A DNA stretch of 22,246 nucleotides from Proteromonas lacertae (GCA_002245135.1 NGBS01001248.1:1-22246), one strand, 5' to 3'; numbered from the stretch's first letter, positions 1 to 10,871 are shown. Program-made: numbers and translations. Notes: generated from the sequence alone by a model not told the origin.

Positions 1-72
1 ATTTCATGTATATTTAAAAATTTCAATAATTATCACAACAAAATAAAAATAACTTATAGTAAATTACACCAC

Positions 73-1046
73 TTATGTTTCTTTATCTTTCTTGGTTGGA
101 TCTTGAGTAATTTTGAAAGTTTTATTATTCTTCTTGTTAGACTGTGAAGCTGCACTATCCACTGGAGGTTCATCTGGTACATTATTCATATCTTCCTCTA
201 CATCTTCTATGATTGTTTCAATAACAGTCTCTTCAGCTTTGGAGTTGGTGAATTAACAGGCTTGGGAGCTTGTCTTAATTCTGGAGCTTGGTCTGGATGG
301 ATATCTTTAATTTGCTGTGGGTCAAATACTGTATTTTCATTCTTAGGGACATCTCCTTTAATTGCTCTTAATGCAACATATTTCATAACTATACATTATT
401 ATTACCAATATATATGGATAGATACTTTCATCAATATTAAAATTATCTTTTACTGATGCTCTATACAACTTTAAATGCAATTCTGAAGCTAAATTCTCTG
501 CTTCTTCTCTATATATATATATTAAACAAATATATTATACGGTGACATAGTTGCTTGAGCTATTAAATCTGTTTTATTTTGAACTAAAACCATTGGAATT
601 AAACCACATTCTGCTTCTACTTTTGCTTTCCATTTTTTAATTTGATCGAACGATTCACGGTTTGTTGTTGAAAAAACTAGAATAGCAGCTGATGCTCCTT
701 TGTAATATCTACTTGTTAATGCATCGAATTCTTCTTGTCCTGCTGTATCCCAAAGCATCATGATTACTTCTTGGTCTGTTTCATCTAGATATATATGCTT
801 TCCATAAAATCAACACCTTAAACATTATATAATATGAATATACCTATAGTCTTTTTATATTCTCCTGTGAAACATCCCTTTGCATATCTTGTCAACATAC
901 TAGTTTTACCAACACCTCCATTTCCTACAGCAATTATTTTTAGTGTAACTATATATAAAACATTAGAATTATGTAATAAATTTATATTTTTGAAAAGCAA
1001 ATAACAATTTATAAAAATATTATACTTTCAAAATCGTCTCTTCCAT
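73..1046 (-). CDS. RAB23: Rab23-like small GTPase, five exons
   Basis: This is a Ras-superfamily GTPase closest to Rab23, which in animals acts in cilium-linked traffic and signalling. Exons are 1046-1026, 948-844, 816-541, 508-426 and 388-73, with introns of 77, 27, 32 and 37 nt. About 267 aa. The nucleotide-binding boxes are clear: GNGGVGKTS at residues 16-24, WDTAGQEEFD (G3), VQNKTD (G4) and ASVK (G5). The stretch LWDTAGQEEFDALTSRYYKG, the later LVFSTTNRESF, and SVKDNFNIDEIMKYVA all follow Rab23 rather than other Rabs. The start MEETILK fits directly before the G1 strand. Three single missing A's are needed to keep frame (near 1026-1028, 794-798 and 237-240), all in A-runs. The tail is acidic, then Lys-rich, ending KKDKET, with no C-terminal Cys for prenylation, which is odd for a Rab. 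Family identity is firm; orthology is likely. Confidence 0.85.
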
Positions 1047-1304
1047 CTTTAACACAAAAAATTTAAATCAACTGAAACAGGTTTGATAAAAAGCTTGAAA
1101 ATCTTAAATTTGATTTTGTTTTTTTGTTGTATATATTACATTTTTTACTGAAATATTGTGTGTCACATTTTATTCTCGCTTTCAATAATAGGAAGAAAGG
1201 TATAATTTGGTAATATAAAGAAAATCGTAATAATCCTTCAATATACAATATCTATCTTATTAATCATTTACAAAACAGAATATTATCAAAATAACAAACA
1301 TTAA

Positions 1305-2120
1305 TTACACAATCATATTATTTTCTTTTTCATATCCAATTGAAGTAAAATTGTTATGACCTGGATATACTCTAACATCATTTGACAATTTAAACAACTT
1401 ATTCTTTATACTCTTCCTTATTTCATCACTATTACCTCCTGGTAAATCAGTTCTTCCTACACTTCTTCTAAACAGAGTATCACCTGAAAAAAGTGCATTT
1501 GTATCTTTCAATAAATAACACACAGATCCTGCAGTATGACCAGGTGTATGAATTACATCTACCTTAATACTACCAAAATTAACCTCATCTTTATTTTATT
1601 GGATTAACATTCGATAATGGTTTAGCTTTAGGCATTCCCATTAAACTAATACATGTAGTGTCTTTATACCATGGAGTATCTAAAGGATGTCCATAAATTG
1701 GTATTTTTAATTTGTCATGTAATTCTTCAGCTGCTCCTGTGTGATCTAAATGTCCGTGTGTCAAATATATTGCCTCTACATAATATTATTAAGTAAATTT
1801 TATCATTTTTAGAAAAAAGATATTTTAACACCATTCTTTGATATCATTGATAGTATTTTATCTACATCATAACCTGTATCTAGTAATACACCACACATTG
1901 TGTCTGTTGTCCAAACTAAATAACAATGTGCTTGCACTGGACCAACAGTAATAAAATCAACTTTCACATTGGTTTGAAGGATAAAAGAAACATATTATAT
2001 ATGAATAACAAAAAGATATTGACAAACCATTCAACAATTTTACTTCTATTTCTTCATTAATTGATGGTAGGATAGTCTACATTATATAATAACAGTTAAA
2101 TATTTTATATGTACAGACAT
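1305..2120 (-). CDS. glyoxalase II-type metallo-beta-lactamase fold hydrolase, four exons
   Basis: This is a metal-dependent thioesterase of the hydroxyacylglutathione hydrolase group, the second step of methylglyoxal detoxification (S-lactoylglutathione to lactate plus glutathione). Exons are 2120-2115, 2076-2028, 1960-1832 and 1775-1305, with introns of 38, 67 and 56 nt. The metal-binding signature is THGHLDHTG, followed by HTPGHTAGSVCY, the bridging Asp in FSGDTLFRRSVGRTDL and the last His in VYPGH. The end GYEKENN matches the compact GloC/YcbL type typical of bacteria, so a bacterial origin is possible, but the introns show it is now a nuclear gene. One extra A (or two missing bases) in the A-rich stretch 1590-1601 breaks the frame. 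The two-codon first exon and the AAAG acceptor at 1961 are my best guesses; the catalytic exons are secure. Substrate is inferred from family. Confidence 0.82.
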
Positions 2121-2264
2121 ATGTGGAATAAAATGATAATGTAATATCTGTAATTTGACACTACTTTGACATTTTATTTTTAAAACATTCATGCATATAT
2201 TTTTTAATATTATAACATTTTCTTTATTGTGAGATATGTGAAAAATAAATGCTGTGGTTAATAA
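1977..2264. repeat. Direct repeat, copy 1 (spans the 5' end of the hydrolase gene)
   Basis: About 288 bp, repeated in the same orientation at 7039-7328, with roughly a dozen differences (about 96% identity by eye). It covers the upstream region, the start codon, the first two small exons and most of the second intron of the glyoxalase II-like gene. Similarity stops inside that intron and just past the upstream TTAATAA. No terminal inverted repeats or poly(A) tail are visible, so it reads as a segmental duplication. Confidence 0.9.
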
Positions 2265-2444
2265 CTCAATAAACATAAAATAAAGAATAAAATATTAATA
2301 AAAATATATTCGTTTCAAGTTTTCATTTTTCTTAAATACAATGCAGTTCTTATTCTTTTTTCAATAATATAAACAAAATTTTATTAATAATAGTAAATAT
2401 AATAATAATAATATAATAAAGAATGAATATTATATTCATCTAAT
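2121..2444. other. Spacer between the ABC gene 3' end and the hydrolase 5' end
   Basis: This 324-bp AT-rich spacer holds the presumed promoter of the minus-strand hydrolase gene (the part up to 2264 lies in the direct repeat) and the 3' flank of the ABC gene. A run of AAT/ATA units lies at about 2388-2420. I see no gene, RNA or clear promoter motif. Confidence 0.6.
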
Positions 2445-5400
2445 TTAAGCTGGTAATAACATTTGTCTTGTTGCTAATTGTCGATATAATCCACCTTCAA
2501 TTTCCATTAATTGTTCATGCTTTCCTGCTTCAACTACTCTTCCATGATCCATTACAAATATCATATCAGCATTTTGAATTGTACTTAATCTATGAGCAAC
2601 TATTATACTTGTTCTGTCACTACTTTCTAATAATTTATCAATTGCTTCTTGAACAACAGCTTCACTTTCGGTATCTAAAGCACTAGTAGCTTCATCTAAT
2701 AATAATATCTTTGGATTTCTTAATATAGCTCTGGCAATGGCAATTCTTTGTTTTTGTCCTCCACTTAATGATCCACCTTTATTACCAACATCAGTATTGT
2801 AATTATCTGGAAATTCCATTATGAAATTATGAGCATTTGCTGCTTTTGCTGCTGCTACTACATCCTCATGAGTTATTTTATCATTTCCATAATCTCCCAT
2901 CTTTATATTATCTTCAATTGTTCCACTGAATAAAACTGGTTCTTGACCAACTAAACCAAATTTTTTCTCAAATACTTTATATTAATTGATCGAAGATCAT
3001 GACCATCTAATAACACTTCACCAGCATCAGCATTATAGAATCTTTGTAATAAACAATTATTGTTGATTTACCACAACCACTTGAACCAACTAAAGCTACT
3101 TTCTGACCTCTTTGAATTTCAAATTCAATTTTCTTAAGATTGGAACATCTAATCTGGTTGGATATCTGAATTTCACATCTCTGAATTCTACTTCACCTAA
3201 GATTTCGGGTGTTTCACCATCAGGACGAGTATAATCAATTGGTGGAACTCTATCTAATAATCCAAATACACTCTCAGCTGCTTGATTAATCTTTACATTA
3301 TCAGTTGCTCTTCCAGCTGTTTGACCTACACTTTGAGCTGTTACCATTACAGACATTAACACTTTCATTAAATCAGAACTGTCACATTTACCTTCGATTG
3401 CCATATTCCACCTACTCTCATTGCTAAAGCTGAAGCTCCCATTGATATTATTGTATTATAGAATTGTAATAAAGCAGTACACCAAGCATCTTTCTTACCC
3501 ATTTCATATGGTTTCATTTGTTTCTTTCCAAACATCACTGAGAATTTCTCTTGTAATCCAAAAGCATGAAGTGTTCTAATTCCATTTACTGCTTCTGATG
3601 CTAAAGCTCCTGCTTCTTCCATTGGCTTTCTCATTTCTTTGATTAGTTTTTGCATTGCTCTTCCTTGTAAATATGTTCCTAATACTAAGAATGGGAATGC
3701 AGCTAAAATAACAAATGTTAATAACCAATAAGAAGCAAATGCAATTATTAAACCAACAAGACATGTAAATACAGTTTGAACAGTAGTTGCTAAGTTTTCA
3801 CCTAAAGCAGCTTTTATATTTTGAGCATCTTGAGATAATTTGGATGTCATTGCTCCAGTACTGTTATTTTCATCATCATAAAAACCAACATCTTGTTTTA
3901 ACATTGCTGTAAAACACATTTGTCTAATTCTACAAGTTAAGCTTTCACCATTGCACCAAATGTTAAAGAACGAATGAATGTAAGAATGAATAAAACAACT
4001 GCAAATGCTACTAAAATACCAGCCCACATAGCTGTTCCATTTCTCATATCAATTGTTCTTCTTTCATAATAAACATTTAACATTTCTGAAAACAATATAC
4101 CAAATACTGGCATTACAGCACCAGAAACTGCACCACAGATTGTACCAACAACTGTAAGACATGTTTCTGGTTTAGCTAAAGCCCATAATCTTGATTTTGG
4201 TACAACTGGTTTTTCTACTTTAGCACCAGTGCTGGATCTACTATATTGGATGTTAATATACTATCTCTCATTGAAGATAATTTAGCTACATAAACTGCAT
4301 CTTCTTCATCTTCATCCACATCTTCATCACCTTCTTTCTTTTTGTTTAACATTTGACGATTTCTTAATTCAGCATATATTCCATTCTTGGCTATTAATTC
4401 TGAATGAGTTCCATGTTCAGCTATCTTACCTTCATTAAACACTACAATTTCATCAGCAGTTTCAATTGTAGATAATCTATGAGCAATTATCAGAGTTGTC
4501 CTAGCTCTTTGTTTTACTAATTCATCTAAAGCAGCTTGAACTATCTTTTCACTTTCACTATCTAAAGCACTTGTTGCTTCATCTAATAATAAGATTCCGG
4601 GATTTCTAACTAAAGCTCTAGCAATTGCTATTCTTTGTTTTTGACCACCACTCAATGAATGACACCTTCACCTACAAATGTATCATATCCTTCAGGGAAA
4701 TTCCATTATGAAATTATGAGCATTTGAATCTTTGGCCAGCTTTTATTATATCTTCATCAGTAGCATCTAATCTTCCATTTCGAATATTGTCTTTTACAGT
4801 TCCATTAAATAAAACTGGTTCTTGACCTACAAAACCCATTTGATTTCTTAAACTAGCCTAAATTCAAATCACGAATATTCATTCCATCAACAAATACTTC
4901 ACCTTCTTCTGGATCATAGAATCTTTGTAACATTTGAATTGTTGTTGATTTACCACATCCACTTGCACCAACTAAACCAACTGTTTTACCAGCTTCTATT
5001 GTTAAATTCATTCCATTTAAAATCACTTGATCTGGTCTACTTGGATATCTGAATTTGATATTTTTTAAATTCAATTTTACCTTCTAAATGTTCTATTTTC
5101 TTACCTTTATCATCCATTCCATCAATTGGAGGAATTCTATCAATTGTTGCATATACTTCAGCACCAGAACCACAAGCTTGTCCAATAGCAACTATAGATG
5201 GTCCTAACATAGTTAAACCCATTGTTCCCATTAATACAGACATAAACACAGTCATAACACTTCCACCAGTAAAACAGCCATGTTCACCCAGCATACATTC
5301 ACTAGCATATTGACAAGGCTTAAATCATTTTCACCACATGTTTTTCCAGCAAAATTAAATTCATGTTCACCTACTTTTGAGGATCACAGAAATCCATCAT

Positions 5401-6714
5401 TGATTTATGTTCTATCTGCTTAAACCACTCCATTTCTGGTTCACCTTTACATTGTTCCATTATATAATCTCTTGCATCATCTTGATCATCACCAACTAAT
5501 TTGCCACCATACCATAAACCTAATGCAAATGTTAAATACATTACCATCATAAATATTCCAATAACTGCACCTGTTATTTTCGATGTTTTAATACCAACAT
5601 CTCTTGCTCTTTCAACTGCATTTTTAAATCTTTGAATGAAATAATCTTCAATACCAAATGAAGAAACTGTTCTGATTGAACCAATCGCTTCTTCAGCAAT
5701 ACCACCTGATTCAGCAAAGATATCTTGAGCTTGTAATATGAATTTTCTAAACATAATACCAAAACCACTTCCAACAATACATAATGGAATTCCTAAAGCT
5801 AAAATGACTAAAGTCATTGACCAATCTTTTGTAAAACCAATTGCATAACCAGCAATAAACTGAGCTATGGATTGTAGTGTCATTCCTATATCTTTACCCA
5901 TTCCAGAATTCATTATGATTGTATCATCAACAATACGAGTGGATAATGTCTTTGGATCATGATGATCAAACCAAGTAACATCTTGACGAATTATACCTCT
6001 GAAATACAAATATCTTATTCTAGCAATTTGTCTTTCAGCTGATAATTTCCATGCCCACATATAGAAGAAACTTGCAACACCCATTCCACAAGCAATTGCA
6101 AACATATATAGACTATTAGTTATAATACCATCTTTACTATCTTGTATTATCTTTGCTGCATCTTCATCTGGTACTGTATCTGAGTTTGTTTCACCTTGAT
6201 AACTGGATTGTCCCATCAAATCACCAAATATTAACATAGAACATGGTGTTCCAACACCAGCTGCAAGTGAAAATATAATTCCAATAAATTGTAACAATCT
6301 ATCAATCTTATCTGAATATTTCAGTAATTGTCTTAGTGATAAACTCTTTTTCTTTGGTTCTGAATAAGTGTCAGGAGGTGGAGCATCTGCATCTTTTTTG
6401 GGTTTTACTTCAATAACAACAGGCGTTTTCTTTTCTGACTCAACCTTTTCAACAGATTTTACCTCACTTTCATTTTTAGCATCATCTGGATTTGAATTTT
6501 CATTACCTGGAGTTGTTTGTTGTTTATCTTCATGTTTATATTCAGGAGTATCTTTCATTTCTTCAGTAGCTGGCTCTATTTCTTGTTGTTCAGAGGAAGT
6601 AATCTTCTCAACATCATTGGAAGTTGTATTATTCTCAGGTTCTGTGGTGTTTAATGTTTTGTTTTCACCTTTGGATGAAAGTAAAACATCATCTTCTTTA
6701 GTATCTTCAGACAT
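2445..6714 (-). CDS. Full-length ABCB (P-glycoprotein-type) exporter, intronless
   Basis: This is a full ABC exporter with order TMD1-NBD1-TMD2-NBD2, about 1420 aa, likely moving lipids, drugs or peptides out across a membrane. The first ~120 residues are an acidic, Ser/Thr/Lys-rich cytosolic tail before TMD1. NBD1 has GASGCGKST (Walker A), LSGGQKQR and [15 protein letters not shown]2 has GSSGCGKST, the same signature and Walker B; both end in AHRLST H-loops. The linker between the halves (about 4360-4280) is strongly acidic. TMD1 carries an unusual ~75-residue insertion with six Cys where the short TM5-TM6 outer loop should be (5490-5265). About 13 single-base indels break the frame, near 5377, 5318, 5063, 4858, 4736, 4696, 4660, 4242, 3952, 3403, 3109, 3054 and 2974, mostly homopolymers; there is no in-frame nonsense change. 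With every catalytic motif kept, I read them as sequence errors, but a young pseudogene cannot be excluded. It has no introns, unlike its neighbours. Confidence 0.88.
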
Positions 6715-7038
6715 TTGAATAAGTAAATGTTTTTAAGTGTTTAATTCAGTGTTTAATAAATTGTCCAATCACAATTCATGGGGTACGAGAAATTGACAAC
6801 CAACATTTCAATTTTTGATAAAAATACAACCCACCAATTTTAAAATACTGGCTATTTTTTTTATAATTGAAAAACTAAACTTTGGCAATATCTTTCTCTT
6901 TCATTTTATCAAAACTTGTGAATTGTATTATTTTCATACCATTTTTATATTGTTTCACAAGATCTATTTCATTTTCACTCTTTTCTATTCTCTCTTTTAT
7001 CTATATCAATAAATATTCTAATAATTCAGATTGACTTT

Positions 7039-7182
7039 AAGGATAAAAGAAACATATTATATATGAATAACAAAAAGATATTGACAAACCATTCAACAAT
7101 TTTACTTCCATTTCTTCATTAATTGATGGTAGGATAGTCTACATTATATAATAACAGTTAAATATTGTATATGTACAGACAT
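7039..7182 (-). pseudogene. 5' fragment of the glyoxalase II-like gene
   Basis: Inside repeat copy 2, the presumed start codon (7182-7180), the tiny first exon, the first intron and the second exon of the hydrolase are all recognisable. The fragment then ends inside the second intron, so none of the metal-binding exons is present and no hydrolase can be made. The duplicated upstream part (to 7328) might still act as a promoter on the minus strand, but that is inference. Confidence 0.75.
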
Positions 7183-7328
7183 ATGTGAAATAAAATGATA
7201 ATGTAATTTCTATGTAAATTGACACTACTTTGACATTTTATTTTTAAAACATTCATGCATATATTTTTTAATATTATAACATTTTCTTTATTGTGAGATA
7301 TGTGAAATATATATGGTGTTGTTAATAA
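7039..7328. repeat. Direct repeat, copy 2
   Basis: This is the same-orientation copy of 1977-2264, about 5 kb away. The differences are point changes such as at 7109 and 7167, plus a more diverged patch at about 7206-7216 and another at the outer end. Which copy is older is clear from content: copy 1 is joined to a complete gene and copy 2 is not. Confidence 0.9.
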
Positions 7329-7431
7329 AAGAATAATTCATTTTAAAAATGTAACGTTTTGATCGATTGATAATATATTTACAACTGAAGCAAAGTGTTT
7401 ATAATCAATCAAGGAAATTAGAAATATAGAA

Positions 7432-10400
7432 ATGTCAAATTCTTTAGTAGATGATGTAATATCAGCATTATTTCCCACTCATTCGCAAGTATTTCAGTCA
7501 TTTTTTATTTGTAGACAATCGAGGGAAGTGAAAAGAGTGTTAATGAAGTTGATTTGAAAATACAATATGAAAATTGTGTAAAAATACTTAAAATCATAAA
7601 TATATGTGGAATAAAGGGAAAAGAGATATTAAAAATTAATGAAAATTACTCTTTCTTGAGAGATTTTTGTTCATCCATCCTGTTACCAAAACAAATTCAA
7701 CTATTCGGGTGTAATACGATAATATTGGAGAGAAGTTATTATATTAGAGATTTAGAAGAGATTATTAAGAGTGAGAGAATGTCAAATGATGAAATTAAGA
7801 AAATGATATGTTCAATATGTGAAATAATAATCATATTGAGTGAATATGATATTGTGCCTAGGAATTTGAAGAGTTCAAATGTTGTATTTGGAGTAGACGG
7901 TGATTTAAAATTATGTGATTTATTCATAGATAAATTAAGAAGTGAAGAGGATATGAAAGCATATGATATTTGTTTCAAAAGCCCAGAAGAATTGAATGGA
8001 TTAGAATGTAATGATCGAAGTGTGATATGGTCAATTGGTTGTATATTATATGAAATGGTAAACAAGAAATTGCTATTTAATGAAGATAATAATATCAACA
8101 AAATGAAAGAGAATATTATGAGATGTAAATACAGTCTAGATGGAATAAAGAATCAAAGAATCTCTAAATTATTAGAAAAAATACTTATAAAAGATAATGT
8201 AAAAAGAATAGCACTAATAGAAACAATGAGATATTTAATGAAAGAAGGTGTAATGAAAGAAAATGGAAATCGTTTGTTAATAATTGATACAGAAAGAAAA
8301 GATCTGTTATATAAAAATAACAAGGAATTATTATATTATCCAATTTTATTTAAACCGGAATATTACCTGCAAAACATATCCAACAAAAGTATAATTATCA
8401 ATATATTTTAATTATAATAGATAAATATTTATACATTTTGCTATTATATAATATCAATTATAGTGATGAAATTCTTGCTATTATATGCTCAATTAGATTA
8501 AAGTTTGAATGTTGTTTTTTAAAAGATTTGTTAATCAAGAAAGTTCATCACAAATGTAAAGAAGGAAAAGAATGTTATTTAGATGAAATAGTATTTTATC
8601 TTGACACTATTAAATATGATAAGGAGAGAATAATAATCAATTCAAAATGTTTTTGTTTATGCAAAGAAGGAATTAAAATTAGATTTATGTCATTGTAATA
8701 TAACTTGCTATTTAATTGAATTATTTGTCAAATCATTTCCTATGATGAAATTAAAATCACTAAATATTTGCTGTATTTTATTCTTCTCATTTTATACTCT
8801 GAATAGTAGATAGTATTGGTCCAACAGGCTTTAAAGCGTTAGTTTCATATTTACATTTGTTAATTAATTATAAAAATGAATTAAATCTTATAGGGATGAA
8901 TTTAAATGATGAATCGATGATATTATTATCAGAAGAATTATACAAATATCAAAATCTTGAGAAAATCGATATTAGATCAAACTGGAATATTCATTCAAAA
9001 GGATTAAAAGCCTTATTCTCCAAATTTCCTATTTCAAAGATCAGATTTGATTTTAATAAAAGTAAAGAATTATTAATTGATAAAGATATTCCAGAATTGC
9101 TCAAATACTTTAGTAATGAATTATACCTACCATATTGTGAAATTGAAGATGATTTTTTCAAATCATTCCTTTCATTAAGATTAAATGAATTTAAAGCAAT
9201 AAAATATGTGGATTTGAGAAGTATAATTTGATATTATTCTATAATTTAGATAATAAACTGACATATAAAAGCATAGAAACTATAATAAACAATATTTCGT
9301 CATTTTCACATTTTGAATATCTTATATTATGTGGAAATGAAATAGGAGATGTAGGAATGAAGATATTATCTCCTCATGTACATTTAATAAAATGTTATAA
9401 TGCAATTTATTGTTCAAGTATGGTTGTTATTTATATATTAGAAATGCAATTATCTTCAATTGGATTAAAATATCTGTTAGATGGTTTAAAAAATATTCAA
9501 AATAAGATAAGAGTTGATGTAAGTGAAAATAACATAGATTCAGCTGGAATTGAGTATTTGATGAATTATGTGAAAGAGAATGATAACATTGAAAAGATAA
9601 AGATTCATGGTATATTTCTAATCGCATATTAATTAATAGATAATCCAATTTGTAATATTGGATTTAGATTAATGTTAAACAATTTGAATGTTGTGAATAA
9701 GAAAAACATTATAAATTTGAGCAGTATATCAATTGATGATGAAAGTGTTTTATTATTAATTAACAGATTTGATTCAATTGGATATTGCAGAAAAATCAAT
9801 TTAAATCGAAATAATATTAGAATGAAAGGATTAAAAGCAATTTGTTCAAAATCATTAGAAAAAGATGAATATCCATTCATAGAAATGAATTATTCATCTT
9901 ATGGAAATGAAGAATTGGAGTATTATTTAGTTTATTGTAGTAAAAAGAAAAGAGATAATTATGAAAAGAAATATTATTTTTCAAGTATAAAATTTGAAAT
10001 TATATTGAAATAGATATGAAGATTAAAGATTTGCACATTTCATTAATCAAACAGATTGATTATAAATATCTTGATTTATCCAATAACCATATCAGCTGTG
10101 AAGCATTGAAAGATTTAACAGATTCTTTATCAAAAGATGATAAATATATCTCAATAGACAATAATGAAATTGGAGATGAAGGAATAGAGATAATATGTAA
10201 ATATTATGAAAGATTTACTTATAAAAATTCTTTAAATCTTTCAAGTATTTTATGTTTCTTATTATGAATAGATATTGGAATGAGTGAAAATGGATTAAAA
10301 ATGTTAATAAAAAGATTGAAAGATTATAAATATGAAATAAGAAAGATAAATATATCAGGAAATGATATAAATGAAAGAGAATTACGATTAATGAAAGAAA

Positions 10401-10576
10401 ATAAATATCTCTTTCATAAACTTAATGAATTATCAATAACAGTAAAAGAAGATATAGATAAATGGGAATTAAAATCATTCTTAAAAGCATTCTCATCAGC
10501 AGAAAAAATAAAAATTAGCGGAATATCAGGAGAAGAAAAGGAGAAATTAACAAAAGTATTCTACAATATAGAATAA
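7432..10576 (+). CDS. Pseudokinase-LRR fusion protein, nine exons
   Basis: Exons are 7432-7488, 7515-8388, 8421-8772, 8807-9220, 9250-9417, 9442-9609, 9640-9984, 10014-10244 and 10272-10576; all eight introns (24-34 nt) keep phase. About 970 aa. Residues ~30-250 resemble a protein kinase C-lobe: PRNLKSSN replaces HRDLKxxN (the catalytic Asp becomes Asn, residue 136), KLCDLF replaces the DFG region, SPE replaces APE, and VIWSIGCILYEM replaces DxWSxGxxxxE. No glycine loop is visible, so it is probably catalytically dead. From ~residue 400 run about 15 ribonuclease-inhibitor-like LRRs, e.g. LNICLDSIGPTGFKAL, VDVSENNIDSAGIEYL and LDLSNNHISCEALKDL. One extra T near 8682-8686 breaks the frame before the first clear LRR. 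The role is unknown; a scaffold or recognition protein is plausible. Confidence 0.8.
9418..9441 (+). other. 24-nt intron, a multiple of three without a stop
   Basis: This is the shortest intron I can place, GTATGG...ATTAG. Removing it joins ...YCS to KMQLSSIGLKYL and gives a regular LRR. It is a multiple of three and has no in-frame stop, so a retained copy would only insert eight hydrophobic residues into the LRR array. It is called from LRR periodicity and from its similarity to the neighbouring introns. Confidence 0.65.
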
Positions 10577-10871
10577 CTATATTCTTTCTATTTCTTATTC
10601 TTTCTTATTTTTTCAAAATAGAATTGAACTAGATTTGAAAAGAGCTTGAACTTTTTAAAACGTTTTATTGATTTTTAATGTTAACAACACCATTGTATGA
10701 TGTGTGGATAAGAGGAATTAATACTGAAAATTGTATGATTATGATTGTATATTATATAATAGTTGTTTCTGAATGTAACAAATATAACCGAATGTATATA
10801 GAGTATAAATCTTTATTAATAGAAAAAATACTTACACACAAAAAATATGTTCAAATCGAGCATGGGATACA

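Larger units (their letters stand above)
6715..7431. other. Divergent intergenic region between the ABC and pseudokinase-LRR genes
   Basis: This 717-bp spacer separates two genes that point away from each other, so it should hold both promoters. Its middle (7039-7328) is the second copy of the hydrolase 5' segment. The flanking parts, 6715-7038 and 7329-7431, are low-complexity T-rich and A-rich DNA in which I see no other gene. Confidence 0.7.

Noticed and set aside
2468-2686. Plus-strand open frame opposite the ABC gene
   Set aside because: It is a shadow of the conserved NBD2 coding sequence on the minus strand, as is the plus-strand frame at 6368-6718 opposite the N-terminus.
73-6714. 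Programmed ribosomal frameshifting of the Euplotes kind
   Set aside because: The breaks differ in direction, sit mostly in plain homopolymers, share no slippery sequence and are unevenly spread among genes. Sequencing or assembly error explains them better.
6815-7012. 65-residue Phe/Ile/Tyr-rich open frame in the divergent spacer
   Set aside because: It is low-complexity T-rich DNA with no motif, and nothing upstream or downstream supports it.
1977-7328. The 288-bp repeat as a transposon or SINE
   Set aside because: I see no terminal inverted repeats, tail or clear target duplication, and the block includes exons of an identifiable gene; segmental duplication is simpler. Copy number elsewhere is unknown.
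7432-8772. An active protein kinase
   Set aside because: The catalytic Asp is replaced by Asn, DFG is altered and no glycine loop is visible.
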